Shown: piece by piece, positions 1 through 7,774 of the stretch
Layout of the letters: every line of letters begins with the position of its first letter
How positions within the stretch are numbered: position 1 is the stretch's first letter
Origin: Mageeibacillus sp. UBA5436
GTDB lineage: Bacteria > Bacillota > Clostridia > Saccharofermentanales > DTU023
DNA: 15,300 nt
Reading direction: 5' to 3'
NCBI GenBank assembly: GCA_002427545.1
Contig: DIRM01000028.1
Span: 31,408-46,707, forward strand
Notes under the pieces: generated by a model
The model's database searches: none
Told to the model about the DNA's origin: nothing
Seen by the model: only the letters and a program-made list of their open reading frames with translations
Position numbers and translations under genes: made by a program

Positions 1-1547
1 CCTGAGCCATTCATTAATGCATGTATATTTTCAATATCTAATTGTCTTTTGCTTCTGCCACCTAAAGTAATTGAATTGTCTTTGCTAAATTTGCTTTCAA
101 TTCGATTGTAACCGTATATTCTAGCTATCTCTTCTGCTAAATCTGCCTCTAATATTAAATCACTTCTAAAATAAGGAATCGTTGCAATATATTCTTTTTC
201 AAGATCTGTCTTGTCAATTTTTAATTCTAAAGAGGTCAGGATATGATTGATTTCCTCATCTTCTAAATTTAAGCCAGCAATTTTATTTAAATGAGATCCT
301 TGATATTTTACAGTTCTTTTTTCACTCTCTGTTTTTCCTACTAGAATTTCTGTTTTTGCAACTTTACCACAATCTAATAATTCGATTAAATAGCATGCTA
401 AGTCCATTGCTCTTTGTGCATTTTCAATTGGTAAACCTTTTTCAAAACGTAATGAAGCTTCTGAGCGAATATTATATTGTTTAGCTGTTTTACGTACTGA
501 CATAGGGTCAAAAATCGCTGCTTCGAAAAGAATCTCTTTTGTAGAATCACGGACTTCTGAATTTTCTGCTCCCATGACACCAGCTAAACCAATAGCTCTC
601 TGGCTATCAGCAATGACAAGATTCTCCGAATTCATCTTAATCTCTTTACCATCTAATAAAACCATGTCCTCACCATCTTTGGCTCGACGAACATGTATGG
701 CATGATCATTGAGATAATCTAAATCATAAGCATGCATGGGTTGACCTAAGGCAAGCATTACAAAATTGGTAATATCAACTATATTATTAATAGGTCTCAT
801 TCCAGCTGCTCTTAATCTTTGCTGCATCCAAAATGGTGAATGCGCAATTTTAATGTCAGTAACGACTCGAGCAATAAAAGTTGAACATAAATCTTCTGCT
901 TCTATTGAAACAGAAGCAATATCTTCTGTTTTAATGTCTGAGAATTTTTCTGGTTTATTATTAATCGGCGTAAAATCATCATCAAAAGTTACAGCTGATT
1001 CTCTAGCTAAACCTTCTACCGATAAACAATCTGGGCGATTTGAAGTGATCTCAAATTCAATGATGCTTTGTCCAATGCCTAAATACTCTAAGGCATCAAT
1101 GCCAATTTCTGTCTCTTCTGGCAATACATAAATTCCATCGGCGGCAGCTTCTGGAAAATCATGAATGCTAAATCCCAATTCATCAATTGAGCAAATCATA
1201 CCATTTGATTCGATACCACGTAATTTGACTTTTTTAATTTTGAAATCTTTACCTAAAGTCGCATTAGGTAAAGCTACAATAACTTTTTGGCCAGCTGCAA
1301 CATTAGGTGCTCCGCAAATAATCTGCAAAGTTTCCTTGCCTACATCAACTTGGCAAACATTAAGGTGATCAGAATTTGGATGGGGTACGCACTCTTTTAC
1401 AAATCCAGTTACAATTTGAGATAAATCTTTGCCTTCAATTTCATAAGTTTCAACTTTAGAGCCTGACATTGTCATCCCTGCCATGAATTCCTCGATTGTA
1501 CCGTCAAAGTTTGTATAATCCTTTAACCATTCTAAAGAAATTTTCAT
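1..1547 (-). CDS. pheT: Phenylalanine--tRNA ligase beta subunit, 3' part cut by window edge
   Basis: This is the beta chain of the (alpha-beta)2 enzyme that charges tRNA-Phe; it carries tRNA-binding and editing domains. The reading frame is open from the ATG at 1547 to the left edge, giving about 515 residues; full-length family members are near 800, so the C-terminal third (catalytic-like module, anticodon-binding domain) lies outside. Visible landmarks are the N-terminal MKISLEWLKDY, the OB-fold tRNA-binding region (about residues 40-150, with HPNSDHL at 56-62), EITSNRPDC at 166-174, GQPMHAYD at 268-275 in the B3/B4 editing region, and EEIARIYGYNRIE from residue 472 at the end of the B5 region. 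The start follows an AGAGGTGAG Shine-Dalgarno that overlaps the pheS stop, 11 bases away, so the two genes are cotranscribed and probably translationally coupled. I saw no frameshift in the parts re-read codon by codon. Identification is secure. Confidence 0.96.
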   Translation of the reverse strand, partial: MKISLEWLKDYTNFDGTIEEFMAGMTMSGSKVETYEIEGKDLSQIVTGFVKECVPHPNSDHLNVCQVDVGKETLQIICGAPNVAAGQKVIVALPNATLGKDFKIKKVKLRGIESNGMICSIDELGFSIHDFPEAAADGIYVLPEETEIGIDALEYLGIGQSIIEFEITSNRPDCLSVEGLARESAVTFDDDFTPINNKPEKFSDIKTEDIASVSIEAEDLCSTFIARVVTDIKIAHSPFWMQQRLRAAGMRPINNIVDITNFVMLALGQPMHAYDLDYLNDHAIHVRRAKDGEDMVLLDGKEIKMNSENLVIADSQRAIGLAGVMGAENSEVRDSTKEILFEAAIFDPMSVRKTAKQYNIRSEASLRFEKGLPIENAQRAMDLACYLIELLDCGKVAKTEILVGKTESEKRTVKYQGSHLNKIAGLNLEDEEINHILTSLELKIDKTDLEKEYIATIPYFRSDLILEADLAEEIARIYGYNRIESKFSKDNSITLGGRSKRQLDIENIHALMNGS

Positions 1548-1558
1548 TTATCTCACCT

Positions 1559-2605
1559 CTATAAATTAAATTGTTCCAAAAAACGTAAATCGTTTTCATA
1601 GAATGAACGAATATCTTTAATATCATATTTCCCCATGGCAACACGTTCCATGCCAATACCAAAGGCAAATCCAGAATATTTCGATGAATCAATACCGCAA
1701 TTTTCTAGAACTTCTGGATGAACCATACCAGCTCCTAAAATCTCAATATAGCCTTCGCCGTGACAGGTTTTACATTCAGGATCATGTCCATCACATGTCC
1801 AACAAGAAATATCAACTTCACAACTTGGTTCAGTGAAAGGAAAATGATGTGGACGCAAACGAATTTTAGCATCTTCACCAAATAATTTTACAGCAAATAA
1901 TTCTAATGTTGCTACCAAATCAGACATTCTTAAATTTTCATCAATGGCTAGGCCCTCAATCTGATGGAATACGGGTGAATGAGTGGCATCTACCGTATCT
2001 GAACGATAAACACGTCCTGGGCAAACAATATAAATTGGTGGATCTTGCTCTTCCATGACTCGTATTTGTACAGGAGAAGTTTGAGACCTCAATAAAACAC
2101 CTTTTTCATAATCTAAATAAAATGTATCTTGCTCATCTCTTGCAGGATGTCCTTTTGGCAAGCGTAACATCTCAAAATTATAATGATCTAATTCAACTTC
2201 TGGTCCTTCTGCTATCGTATAACCTAAACCTATAAAAATGTCACAGATTTGCTTGGACATGATAGCTAATGGATGTCTAGAACCAAATTCATCCTTTTTA
2301 CCAGGTAAACTAATATCAATTGATTCAGCAGCAATTTTTTTATTTTCTACTAATTTTAAAATTTCTTTTTTCCTAGTCGCCAAAAGATCTTCAATATAGT
2401 TTCTCGTAAGATTTGCTTCCTGACCAAGTTTGGGTCTGTCTTCTTTTGATAATTGACCCATATTTTTCATAATTGCGGTGATTTCACCTTTTTTACCAAG
2501 AAGTTGTACTTTTAATTTTTCTAAATCACTCTGTTCTGTGACTTTTTCTAATTCTTCTACAAAGTTACTTCTTATTGCTCGTAATTCAGATAATAGTTTA
2601 TCCAT
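1559..2605 (-). CDS. pheS: Phenylalanine--tRNA ligase alpha subunit
   Basis: This is the class II catalytic subunit of phenylalanyl-tRNA synthetase, forming Phe-AMP and transferring it to tRNA-Phe in the cytosol. At 348 residues it has the normal family length. Residues 1-95 are the N-terminal coiled-coil arm that contacts tRNA. The class II core follows: motif 2 around residues 195-217 (GRVYRSD, then THSPVFHQIEG) and motif 3 at 312-323 (GFAFGIGMERVA). Residues 262-285 form a Cys-rich insertion (C262, C268, C271, C278, C281), common in Firmicutes PheS and probably zinc-binding. GAGMVHPEVL (291-300) is the usual phenylalanine-pocket strand. The ATG at 2605 is preceded by GGAGGG at good spacing. 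It is first in the pheS-pheT operon. A hairpin terminator of the preceding unit lies about 80 bases upstream, so the leader is short. Confidence 0.97.
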   Translation of the reverse strand: MDKLLSELRAIRSNFVEELEKVTEQSDLEKLKVQLLGKKGEITAIMKNMGQLSKEDRPKLGQEANLTRNYIEDLLATRKKEILKLVENKKIAAESIDISLPGKKDEFGSRHPLAIMSKQICDIFIGLGYTIAEGPEVELDHYNFEMLRLPKGHPARDEQDTFYLDYEKGVLLRSQTSPVQIRVMEEQDPPIYIVCPGRVYRSDTVDATHSPVFHQIEGLAIDENLRMSDLVATLELFAVKLFGEDAKIRLRPHHFPFTEPSCEVDISCWTCDGHDPECKTCHGEGYIEILGAGMVHPEVLENCGIDSSKYSGFAFGIGMERVAMGKYDIKDIRSFYENDLRFLEQFNL

Positions 2606-2635
2606 AAGCCCTCCACATAAAAATCTAACTTTTTA

Positions 2636-2664
2636 ATGATAACATATTTTATTATTGAATGAGA
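2636..2664 (-). promoter_or_regulatory. Candidate pheST promoter (extended -10)
   Basis: On the minus strand, TGTTATCAT (2636-2644) reads as an extended -10 (TG, one base, TATCAT). A poor -35 match, TCTCAT (2659-2664), lies 17 bases upstream. The predicted transcript would start roughly 25-30 bases before the pheS ATG. The site sits between the terminator of the preceding unit and pheS, where a promoter is expected, but the -35 is weak. Confidence 0.4.
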
Positions 2665-2683
2665 TAATATCCTTTAAATCAAT

Positions 2684-2717
2684 AAATAAAAAAGCCGAAT
2701 ATTATTTTACATTCGGC
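2684..2717 (-). terminator. Intrinsic terminator of the MGS-like/hydrolase unit
   Basis: Read on the minus strand, GCCGAAT (2717-2711) pairs perfectly with ATTCGGC (2700-2694) across a 10-base loop, and TTTTTTATTT follows at once. The four G:C pairs stand out in this AT-rich sequence, and the hairpin with its T-run is a standard rho-independent terminator. It lies about 70 bases after the metallo-hydrolase stop codon and separates that unit from pheST. Confidence 0.85.
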
Positions 2718-2784
2718 CTGAATCATATTTTAATTTTTGAAATTCTTGTTTACGTTCATAATTAAAATTATTCGAAATGAAAAA

Positions 2785-3438
2785 TTACATAAAATATTGA
2801 ATATAAGGATTCCGTTCGAAAGCATCCGAAACTCGGAAAGCGGGTCCATGGCCAGGTAAAACCGGCAAATCATCAGGTAATTGGTGTAAGATTTCAATCA
2901 ATTTTTTTAAAGATTCTTGCATTTGATTCATACTTCCGCCTTTTAAATCTGTCCTGCCAATACTATCAGCAAATAAGACATCTCCAGAAAATAAAACAAA
3001 TGGCTTAATTATTGAATCTTCGCGATACGAAACTAATATAGCCGAACAACCTGGACAATGACCTGGTAATAGGTAAAATTTAAAAAATAAATCTTTTTCT
3101 ATTTCAATAATCTGTTCATCATCATAATAAAAGTCAGGATCAGAGAAAGTACGAGGTTGACCAAACATAGCTGAACAATTAGCTAACGGGTCAGTTAATA
3201 AAGGTTGATCTTTTTGGGGCATGGCAAACTTAACACGGCTACCAGCACGCCATTCATCAACTTGATTAATATGATCAAAGTGAAAATGAGTCGCAAATAT
3301 ACCATTTAAATCTCGAGCAATAGAATCATCAAAATCAATACTTGGATCAATTAAATAATTCTTATCTGTTTGGATTAAATAAGAGTTCGCATGTTGCCAG
3401 TTTTCTGGTATAACCTTATATTTTAAATTATTCAACAT
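2785..3438 (-). CDS. Metallo-beta-lactamase-fold hydrolase, glyoxalase II-like
   Basis: This is a cytosolic 217-residue hydrolase of the metallo-beta-lactamase superfamily, closest in motif pattern to the short YcbL/glyoxalase II-like thioester hydrolases. All metal ligands are visible: HFHFDH at 51-56, H127 in LPGHCPG, D153 in SGDVLFADSIGRTDL and H207 in LPVLPGHGP. The GRTDL segment after the metal-bridging Asp is typical of that subgroup. The true substrate cannot be read from sequence; a lactoylthiol-type thioester is one possibility. The gene begins 13 bases after the methylglyoxal-synthase-like gene and ends before a strong terminator, so the two form one unit. The ATG has no convincing Shine-Dalgarno, which suggests re-initiation or coupling from the upstream gene. 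Fold and intact metal site are certain; the reaction is inference. Confidence 0.9.
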   Translation of the reverse strand: MLNNLKYKVIPENWQHANSYLIQTDKNYLIDPSIDFDDSIARDLNGIFATHFHFDHINQVDEWRAGSRVKFAMPQKDQPLLTDPLANCSAMFGQPRTFSDPDFYYDDEQIIEIEKDLFFKFYLLPGHCPGCSAILVSYREDSIIKPFVLFSGDVLFADSIGRTDLKGGSMNQMQESLKKLIEILHQLPDDLPVLPGHGPAFRVSDAFERNPYIQYFM

Positions 3439-3451
3439 TTTATCAATAACA

Positions 3452-3841
3452 TTATCTAAGTAATTCGCGCCAATCTAAATCACCACGATCAATAGCAAGA
3501 ACCAATAATTCAGCCGAAGCTACATTGGTTGCATAGGGAATACTATTAGCATCACATGATTTTAAAAGAGAATTAGGTTGATCATAAGTTCCTAATAAAG
3601 TATCTCTTAAATAAATTACAGCATCAATTTCATTATATGTTGCTTTAGATGCCAATTGCTCTATACCAGCAGAAATATCTGTTGCCAAAGTTTCAACAGT
3701 TAAATCTGTATTCTCTCTAATTGATCGCGAAATATTAAAAAGTGAAATTAAACGATGTTTTTCTAAAATTTGATTATAAGCAATACAAAAGTTAACCAAT
3801 AAATCATATTTTCTTGTATCTGCAATTAGTACAATATTCAC
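3452..3841 (-). CDS. Methylglyoxal synthase-like protein lacking catalytic motifs
   Basis: This 129-residue protein has the length and overall pattern of methylglyoxal synthase (MgsA), which converts dihydroxyacetone phosphate to methylglyoxal. Family features kept are MNIVLIA, DLLVNFCIAYNQIL (13-26), YNEIDAVI (69-76), then IPYATNVASAELL (101-113) and DRGDLDWREL (118-127). The functional motifs are gone. The N-terminal HD is D8-T9; the phosphate-loop GTTG is F35-N36-I37-S38; GGDQQ with the catalytic Asp is A58-G59-I60-E61-Q62; and PHxPD is Y86-D87-Q88-P89-N90. It is therefore probably an inactive MGS-fold protein. The frame is intact, starting with GTG at 3841 behind a perfect AGGAGG and its own promoter, so it does not look like a decaying pseudogene. 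It is coupled to the downstream metallo-hydrolase. A ligand-sensing or partner-binding role is inference, by analogy with the MGS-like domain that regulates CarB. Confidence 0.82.
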   Translation of the reverse strand: MNIVLIADTRKYDLLVNFCIAYNQILEKHRLISLFNISRSIRENTDLTVETLATDISAGIEQLASKATYNEIDAVIYLRDTLLGTYDQPNSLLKSCDANSIPYATNVASAELLVLAIDRGDLDWRELLR

Positions 3842-3871
3842 GAATGCCTCCTAGAAACTAAGCTAATTATT

Positions 3872-3900
3872 ATTTTATATAATTTAACTAATATTTTCAA
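3872..3900 (-). promoter_or_regulatory. Sigma-A-type promoter for the MGS-like/hydrolase unit
   Basis: On the minus strand, TTGAAA (3900-3895) and TAAAAT (3877-3872) are separated by exactly 17 bases; an overlapping TATAAA gives a 15-base alternative. It lies in the 96-base gap after mrdA and about 30 bases before the GTG start. Long A-runs upstream on the same strand (about 3903-3937) could act as an UP-like element. The pair of genes can therefore be expressed apart from the mre operon. Confidence 0.7.
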
Positions 3901-3937
3901 TGTTTTTTTATTTTTTTTGTTTTAAACGTCCATTTTT

Positions 3938-6148
3938 TTATTCATAACCAAAATATGCATCTAAGATTTGTTTTGCTACATCCGACATACCAGAAAGCAT
4001 TGTGTTCTCTATAACTCCTGCAAACACAATTTCGGGATCATCCGCAGGAGCATAACAAACAAAAAGTGAATTAATTTGAATATTTTCACTTGTGCTATTT
4101 TGAACCTCTGCAGTTCCTGTTTTCATGGCAACAGGCACTGGATAATCATTAAAATTTTCATAAGTTGCGGTACCTGGATTGTGTCCAAGTCCTTCCATAG
4201 CATCACGAATCATCAAAATTGTAGTTTCTGAAAAACCTAGATTTTCAATTTCGATAACCTCTGGTTTGATGATTTCTCCACTTTCATTGCTTATCTCTTT
4301 AATAACATGTGGCTGTACTAAATTTCCAGTCGCTATGCCGCTGATACCTCTACACAATTCCAATAAGGTATAAGAATTGTATGATTGGCCAATGGACGAT
4401 TGAGCTGTATCAGCTGGAAACCATAATTGATCTTCAGGCAATGCTTCGGTTTGTTGTTTTAATTCAGGGCTGGGTCTAATTCCTTTAACTTCACTAGGTA
4501 AATCAACATTTGTATATTCACCCATTCCTAATTTTTTATACATTTCTGTCAGTTTATCAATGCCTGTATCGATACCCATTTTGAAAAAATACAGATTACA
4601 AGAAGTAACCATGGCATCATGTAATGTTAAGGCACCATGTCCCTCTACTGGTTTAGAGTAACAGCTCCAAACCCTATAGCCAATTTCTTCTGTTCCATTA
4701 CAAACATAAACCTGATCTTCTGGTGTGATAATCCCATTTTCTAAAGCAGCACAGCTTGTAAATGTTTTAAAGGTGGAAGCAGGAGCATATGTTTCAGAAA
4801 TAACTCGATTTAGCATTGGTTTATTTACATTATCTGCAAAATAAGCCTCAACTCTTTTTTCTGCTTCTTCATCATATTGAGACAAAATAAAATCTTGAGG
4901 ATCGTAATTAGGAATGCTTACCATAGAAATAATGGCACCTGTTTTAGCATTCATGGTAACAACACTTGAAGATAAAGGATCATCTCCTTTTTCTCTAATT
5001 TTTTCCATATTTTCTGCTATAGCATTTAAAGTTGCTCTCTGAATGTTTGTATCTATAGTTAAACGCACCTTATTACCAGCTTTTGGATCAATACCGCCTT
5101 CGCCTTGTACATATTCATAATCACCATCTGAATTTTTTTCCCAATAACCATATGGAATACTACCAGGCGTACCATGTAAATATCTCTCTGCCGATAATTC
5201 CACCCCGCTTTTACCGATTGTATCATTTAAGCCATAGGAAAATGATTTATAGTTTTGATATTCGTTTTCTGAAATTTGGCCTGTATAACCAAGGACATGA
5301 GAAAATAAGACACTATTACTCGTATATTGTCTTTGTGAAGTTTCTGCTATTAAAACACCCGTATATTTTTGATTTTGTTCTCCAATGATATTAATCATGT
5401 TTTGATTAACAGGGCCTCCCACTAAAATAGCTTTGCCAGTCACAAATTGCCAATTATTTACAAGAATAAGATAACGCATTTGCATGATTTGAAAGGCTTC
5501 TTCTACAGTATATAAGAAATTACCGCCTGCCTCATAATCTTCAATTTCAAATTTTGTATACAATAAATAATTATAAAATTCTTGTGGATCAAGTATGACT
5601 TGTCCGTCTTTATTTTTTGTACTTGATTCAGGTTTCAGAGCAAATAAATCTTCATTTTGCTGCCAACGTTCAATTTGTGTTAAATCTTTTTTAAAAACAA
5701 ATTTTGCATCAGATTTATCTTCGAGTAATTTTGAATCAGATGAATAATCAAAATATTCTAATAAATCTTCGGGTAAGGCAACACCGTTTTCCAACATTAA
5801 ATTGGATAGATTCAGAAGCAAGGCATTAAGAGCTTTATTACTTAAATTCGCATCACTGATATAGAGCATTTTTTTGCTAATCGAATAGGCTAAAGTTTCG
5901 CCCTTTAAATCGACAATATCTCCTCGTGGTGCTTCTACTGTCATTTGCGCTTTTTCTCCAATGGTCTCTTCAACTTGATTCACATCTGCTAGACTTAATT
6001 GCAAAATTGAAGTACGAAACAAAATAATGATCAGCATGATAATAAAGATAGCTCCAATAAGAATGTAGCGAGAAAACAAAGTATTTTTTTGATCAGTGTA
6101 TTTATCTGAATTAGATTTTTGAAAAGTTAAAAAATTAAACTTTGACAT
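3938..6148 (-). CDS. mrdA: Penicillin-binding protein 2, elongation transpeptidase
   Basis: This is a class B penicillin-binding protein, a membrane-anchored D,D-transpeptidase that cross-links peptidoglycan during side-wall growth. Its 736 residues comprise a short cytoplasmic tail (1-27), one transmembrane anchor (about 28-46), the pedestal/dimerisation domain from APRGDIVD (73-80) to about 350, and the transpeptidase domain. All active-site motifs are present: STFK (458-461, nucleophile S458), SCN (516-518) and KTG (676-678). The usual PGSTFK context reads PASTFK. Its ATG overlaps the mreD stop by one base (TAATG), with AGGAG inside mreD, so it is translationally coupled and ends the mreC-mreD-mrdA run. 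That context supports PBP2 (elongasome) over the division or sporulation paralogues FtsI/SpoVD. No RodA glycosyltransferase partner is encoded here. Confidence 0.93.
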   Translation of the reverse strand: MSKFNFLTFQKSNSDKYTDQKNTLFSRYILIGAIFIIMLIIILFRTSILQLSLADVNQVEETIGEKAQMTVEAPRGDIVDLKGETLAYSISKKMLYISDANLSNKALNALLLNLSNLMLENGVALPEDLLEYFDYSSDSKLLEDKSDAKFVFKKDLTQIERWQQNEDLFALKPESSTKNKDGQVILDPQEFYNYLLYTKFEIEDYEAGGNFLYTVEEAFQIMQMRYLILVNNWQFVTGKAILVGGPVNQNMINIIGEQNQKYTGVLIAETSQRQYTSNSVLFSHVLGYTGQISENEYQNYKSFSYGLNDTIGKSGVELSAERYLHGTPGSIPYGYWEKNSDGDYEYVQGEGGIDPKAGNKVRLTIDTNIQRATLNAIAENMEKIREKGDDPLSSSVVTMNAKTGAIISMVSIPNYDPQDFILSQYDEEAEKRVEAYFADNVNKPMLNRVISETYAPASTFKTFTSCAALENGIITPEDQVYVCNGTEEIGYRVWSCYSKPVEGHGALTLHDAMVTSCNLYFFKMGIDTGIDKLTEMYKKLGMGEYTNVDLPSEVKGIRPSPELKQQTEALPEDQLWFPADTAQSSIGQSYNSYTLLELCRGISGIATGNLVQPHVIKEISNESGEIIKPEVIEIENLGFSETTILMIRDAMEGLGHNPGTATYENFNDYPVPVAMKTGTAEVQNSTSENIQINSLFVCYAPADDPEIVFAGVIENTMLSGMSDVAKQILDAYFGYE

Positions 6149-6723
6149 TAAAGTTCTCCTTTAATTTTTAATACATCTTCAGCATATACGTCTTTCTCTT
6201 TCTTTATAAAAGGTATGATTCTTGATATAAGTAAATAAGTAAGCAACATCGCAATTAAATTAAGAAGGATAGATTGAACGATTTGGTTTTTAAACGAAAA
6301 TAATACTTGTTCCAATGAAAATTTTTGTTCGGATTGGAATATATTCAAAATATTCAAAGCAAGAGTTTCTAAAAAATTGGTAATCACACTCAATAAAATA
6401 ATTTGAACCGGTAAGAATCTAAAGCGTTTTTGCCATACAAATTGAAATAAATGTCTGGCCAAATAAATGCCTAGGATACCCAAAATAATACTTAAGCCAA
6501 AAATTCTACCAAATAGGATATCACGCATTACACCTGCTATTATAGCCAGAAGAATGCTCCATTCTGGCTCATTAAAATAAGAAAATGTCCAAATTAAAAC
6601 AAAAAAGAAGTCAGGATAAATTGATAATTCAGGAAAAATATTTTGACTGATTTGCTGACAAGCAAAAATAATCAAGATATATAAAATAATTTTTAAAACT
6701 GATTTAAATTTGCCTTTCTGCAT
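6148..6723 (-). CDS. mreD: Rod shape-determining membrane protein MreD
   Basis: This is a 191-residue, strongly hydrophobic integral membrane protein with about five or six predicted membrane segments, matching MreD in size and character. Recognisable family features are the early proline-containing YPDFFFVLIW segment (36-45) and the AGVMRDILFGRIFGL region (63-77), which resembles the conserved G-x-x-x-D-x-x-F-G-x-x-x-G-L motif. MreD works with MreC at the membrane to organise and activate the elongation synthase complex. The ATG is three bases after the mreC stop, with AAGGAAAT inside the end of mreC as ribosome site, and its stop overlaps the mrdA start. Sequence conservation in this family is low, so the call rests on topology, the motif and position between mreC and mrdA. 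Confidence 0.9.
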   Translation of the reverse strand: MQKGKFKSVLKIILYILIIFACQQISQNIFPELSIYPDFFFVLIWTFSYFNEPEWSILLAIIAGVMRDILFGRIFGLSIILGILGIYLARHLFQFVWQKRFRFLPVQIILLSVITNFLETLALNILNIFQSEQKFSLEQVLFSFKNQIVQSILLNLIAMLLTYLLISRIIPFIKKEKDVYAEDVLKIKGEL

Positions 6724-6726
6724 TTT

Positions 6727-7719
6727 TTAATTTCCTTGTTGTTCATCCGTAACTGATATTGTTTCATCGGAAGTTTGTTCACTTGTTTGAACTATTTCTT
6801 CACTTTCTTCAATTTTTTCATTTTCTTTTGTTTTTTCAGTTACTTCAGTTTCAGAGTTGTCAGGTATTTCTTCAATATCTTTATTTGTCAAAACAAAAAC
6901 ACTTTCTGTATCGCCAAAATTAATTGCCGGCTTAACAATCGCTGTTTGATAACCTTGCGAATCAACAGACAAGATTTCTACCACTTCACCTAAGGACAAA
7001 CCATAAGGAAATATTCCACCTAAACCACTTGTAATAATTTGATCACCCACATTTAGGATAGTTTCAGCTGGAATCTCTTCAATTTTGCATAAACCTTGGT
7101 TTTTTAAATCCTTATCGCCTTTAAAAATAAATGCTTGACCTCGGTTTTCTTTAAGGAAACAACTAACTGAAAAGCCTTCACTTGTTAAAGGTAAAACTTT
7201 TGATGTTAATGCATCACTATTATAAATTCTACCAAAAACATAACCATTCGCATCAATTACTGGGAATCCTTCCTTTTCAGATAAATCAATACCTGCATCA
7301 ATTCCTCTGTCAATACGATATAAGTTTAATTGGTTATTTAATGGTTTTTGTAAAATTCTAGCACCAACAAAGTTTACATAGTCATATTTATTGGAAAGAT
7401 TGTAAATATTCTTTATTTTATCAAATTCTATGGCTGCGGCTTCATTTTCTTTGACTTGCAAACGAAGCTCAACATTTTGTTCTGTCAATTCTTTATTTTC
7501 TTTTATTAAATCATTATTTGATTTTATTGTTAAAAAATAGTTTTTACTTTTTTCACTAACTGTATCGATTAAATTTTCAATTGGTCTTAACAAAGCTGAA
7601 AAAGGTGAACTCGTCTTATTGACAATACTATTTGGAATCAATGAATAAATCATTAAAATAACAACAATAATTGCTACTATAAAGATTAATAAATAACGAT
7701 TTCTTTTATTCTTGAACAC
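6727..7719 (-). CDS. mreC: Rod shape-determining protein MreC
   Basis: This is a bitopic membrane protein, a scaffold that activates PBP2 in the elongation complex. Its 330 residues comprise a basic N-terminus and transmembrane helix (about 9-29), a coiled-coil segment (about 65-105, rich in E, K, N and L), and the extracytoplasmic double beta-barrel domain (about 115-280). GARILQKP (118-125), RGIDAGI and TSGLGGIFPYGLSLGEV are typical of MreC. The C-terminal 50 or so residues (281-330) are an acidic, Ser/Thr-rich, probably disordered tail outside the conserved domain. The start is GTG at 7719, with AGAGG about 11 bases upstream, a longer spacing than usual, and no better in-frame start is visible. 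It lies 55 bases after radC with no clear terminator between them. The usual Firmicutes neighbour mreB is missing from that gap. Confidence 0.93.
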   Translation of the reverse strand: MFKNKRNRYLLIFIVAIIVVILMIYSLIPNSIVNKTSSPFSALLRPIENLIDTVSEKSKNYFLTIKSNNDLIKENKELTEQNVELRLQVKENEAAAIEFDKIKNIYNLSNKYDYVNFVGARILQKPLNNQLNLYRIDRGIDAGIDLSEKEGFPVIDANGYVFGRIYNSDALTSKVLPLTSEGFSVSCFLKENRGQAFIFKGDKDLKNQGLCKIEEIPAETILNVGDQIITSGLGGIFPYGLSLGEVVEILSVDSQGYQTAIVKPAINFGDTESVFVLTNKDIEEIPDNSETEVTEKTKENEKIEESEEIVQTSEQTSDETISVTDEQQGN

Positions 7720-7774
7720 AAATAAAATAACCTCTCATTTGAATTAAATCCATTCTAATATTTTTTAGAACAAA

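Noticed and set aside
766..1131. Plus-strand open frame of about 121 codons opposite pheT
   Set aside because: It is fully antisense to a confidently identified pheT, has no ribosome site and its product has no recognisable motif.
3452..3841. MGS-like gene as a pseudogene
   Set aside because: The frame is intact at full family length with a perfect ribosome site and promoter; only the catalytic motifs differ, which fits a changed function better than decay.
5083..5388. Plus-strand open frame of about 101 codons opposite mrdA
   Set aside because: It lies inside the PBP2 gene on the other strand, and its composition is that expected from antisense of an AT-rich gene.
7753..7770. Palindrome TTCTAA...TTAGAA between radC and mreC
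   Set aside because: It is only six AT-rich pairs with no T-tract after it on the minus strand; likely chance in this base composition.
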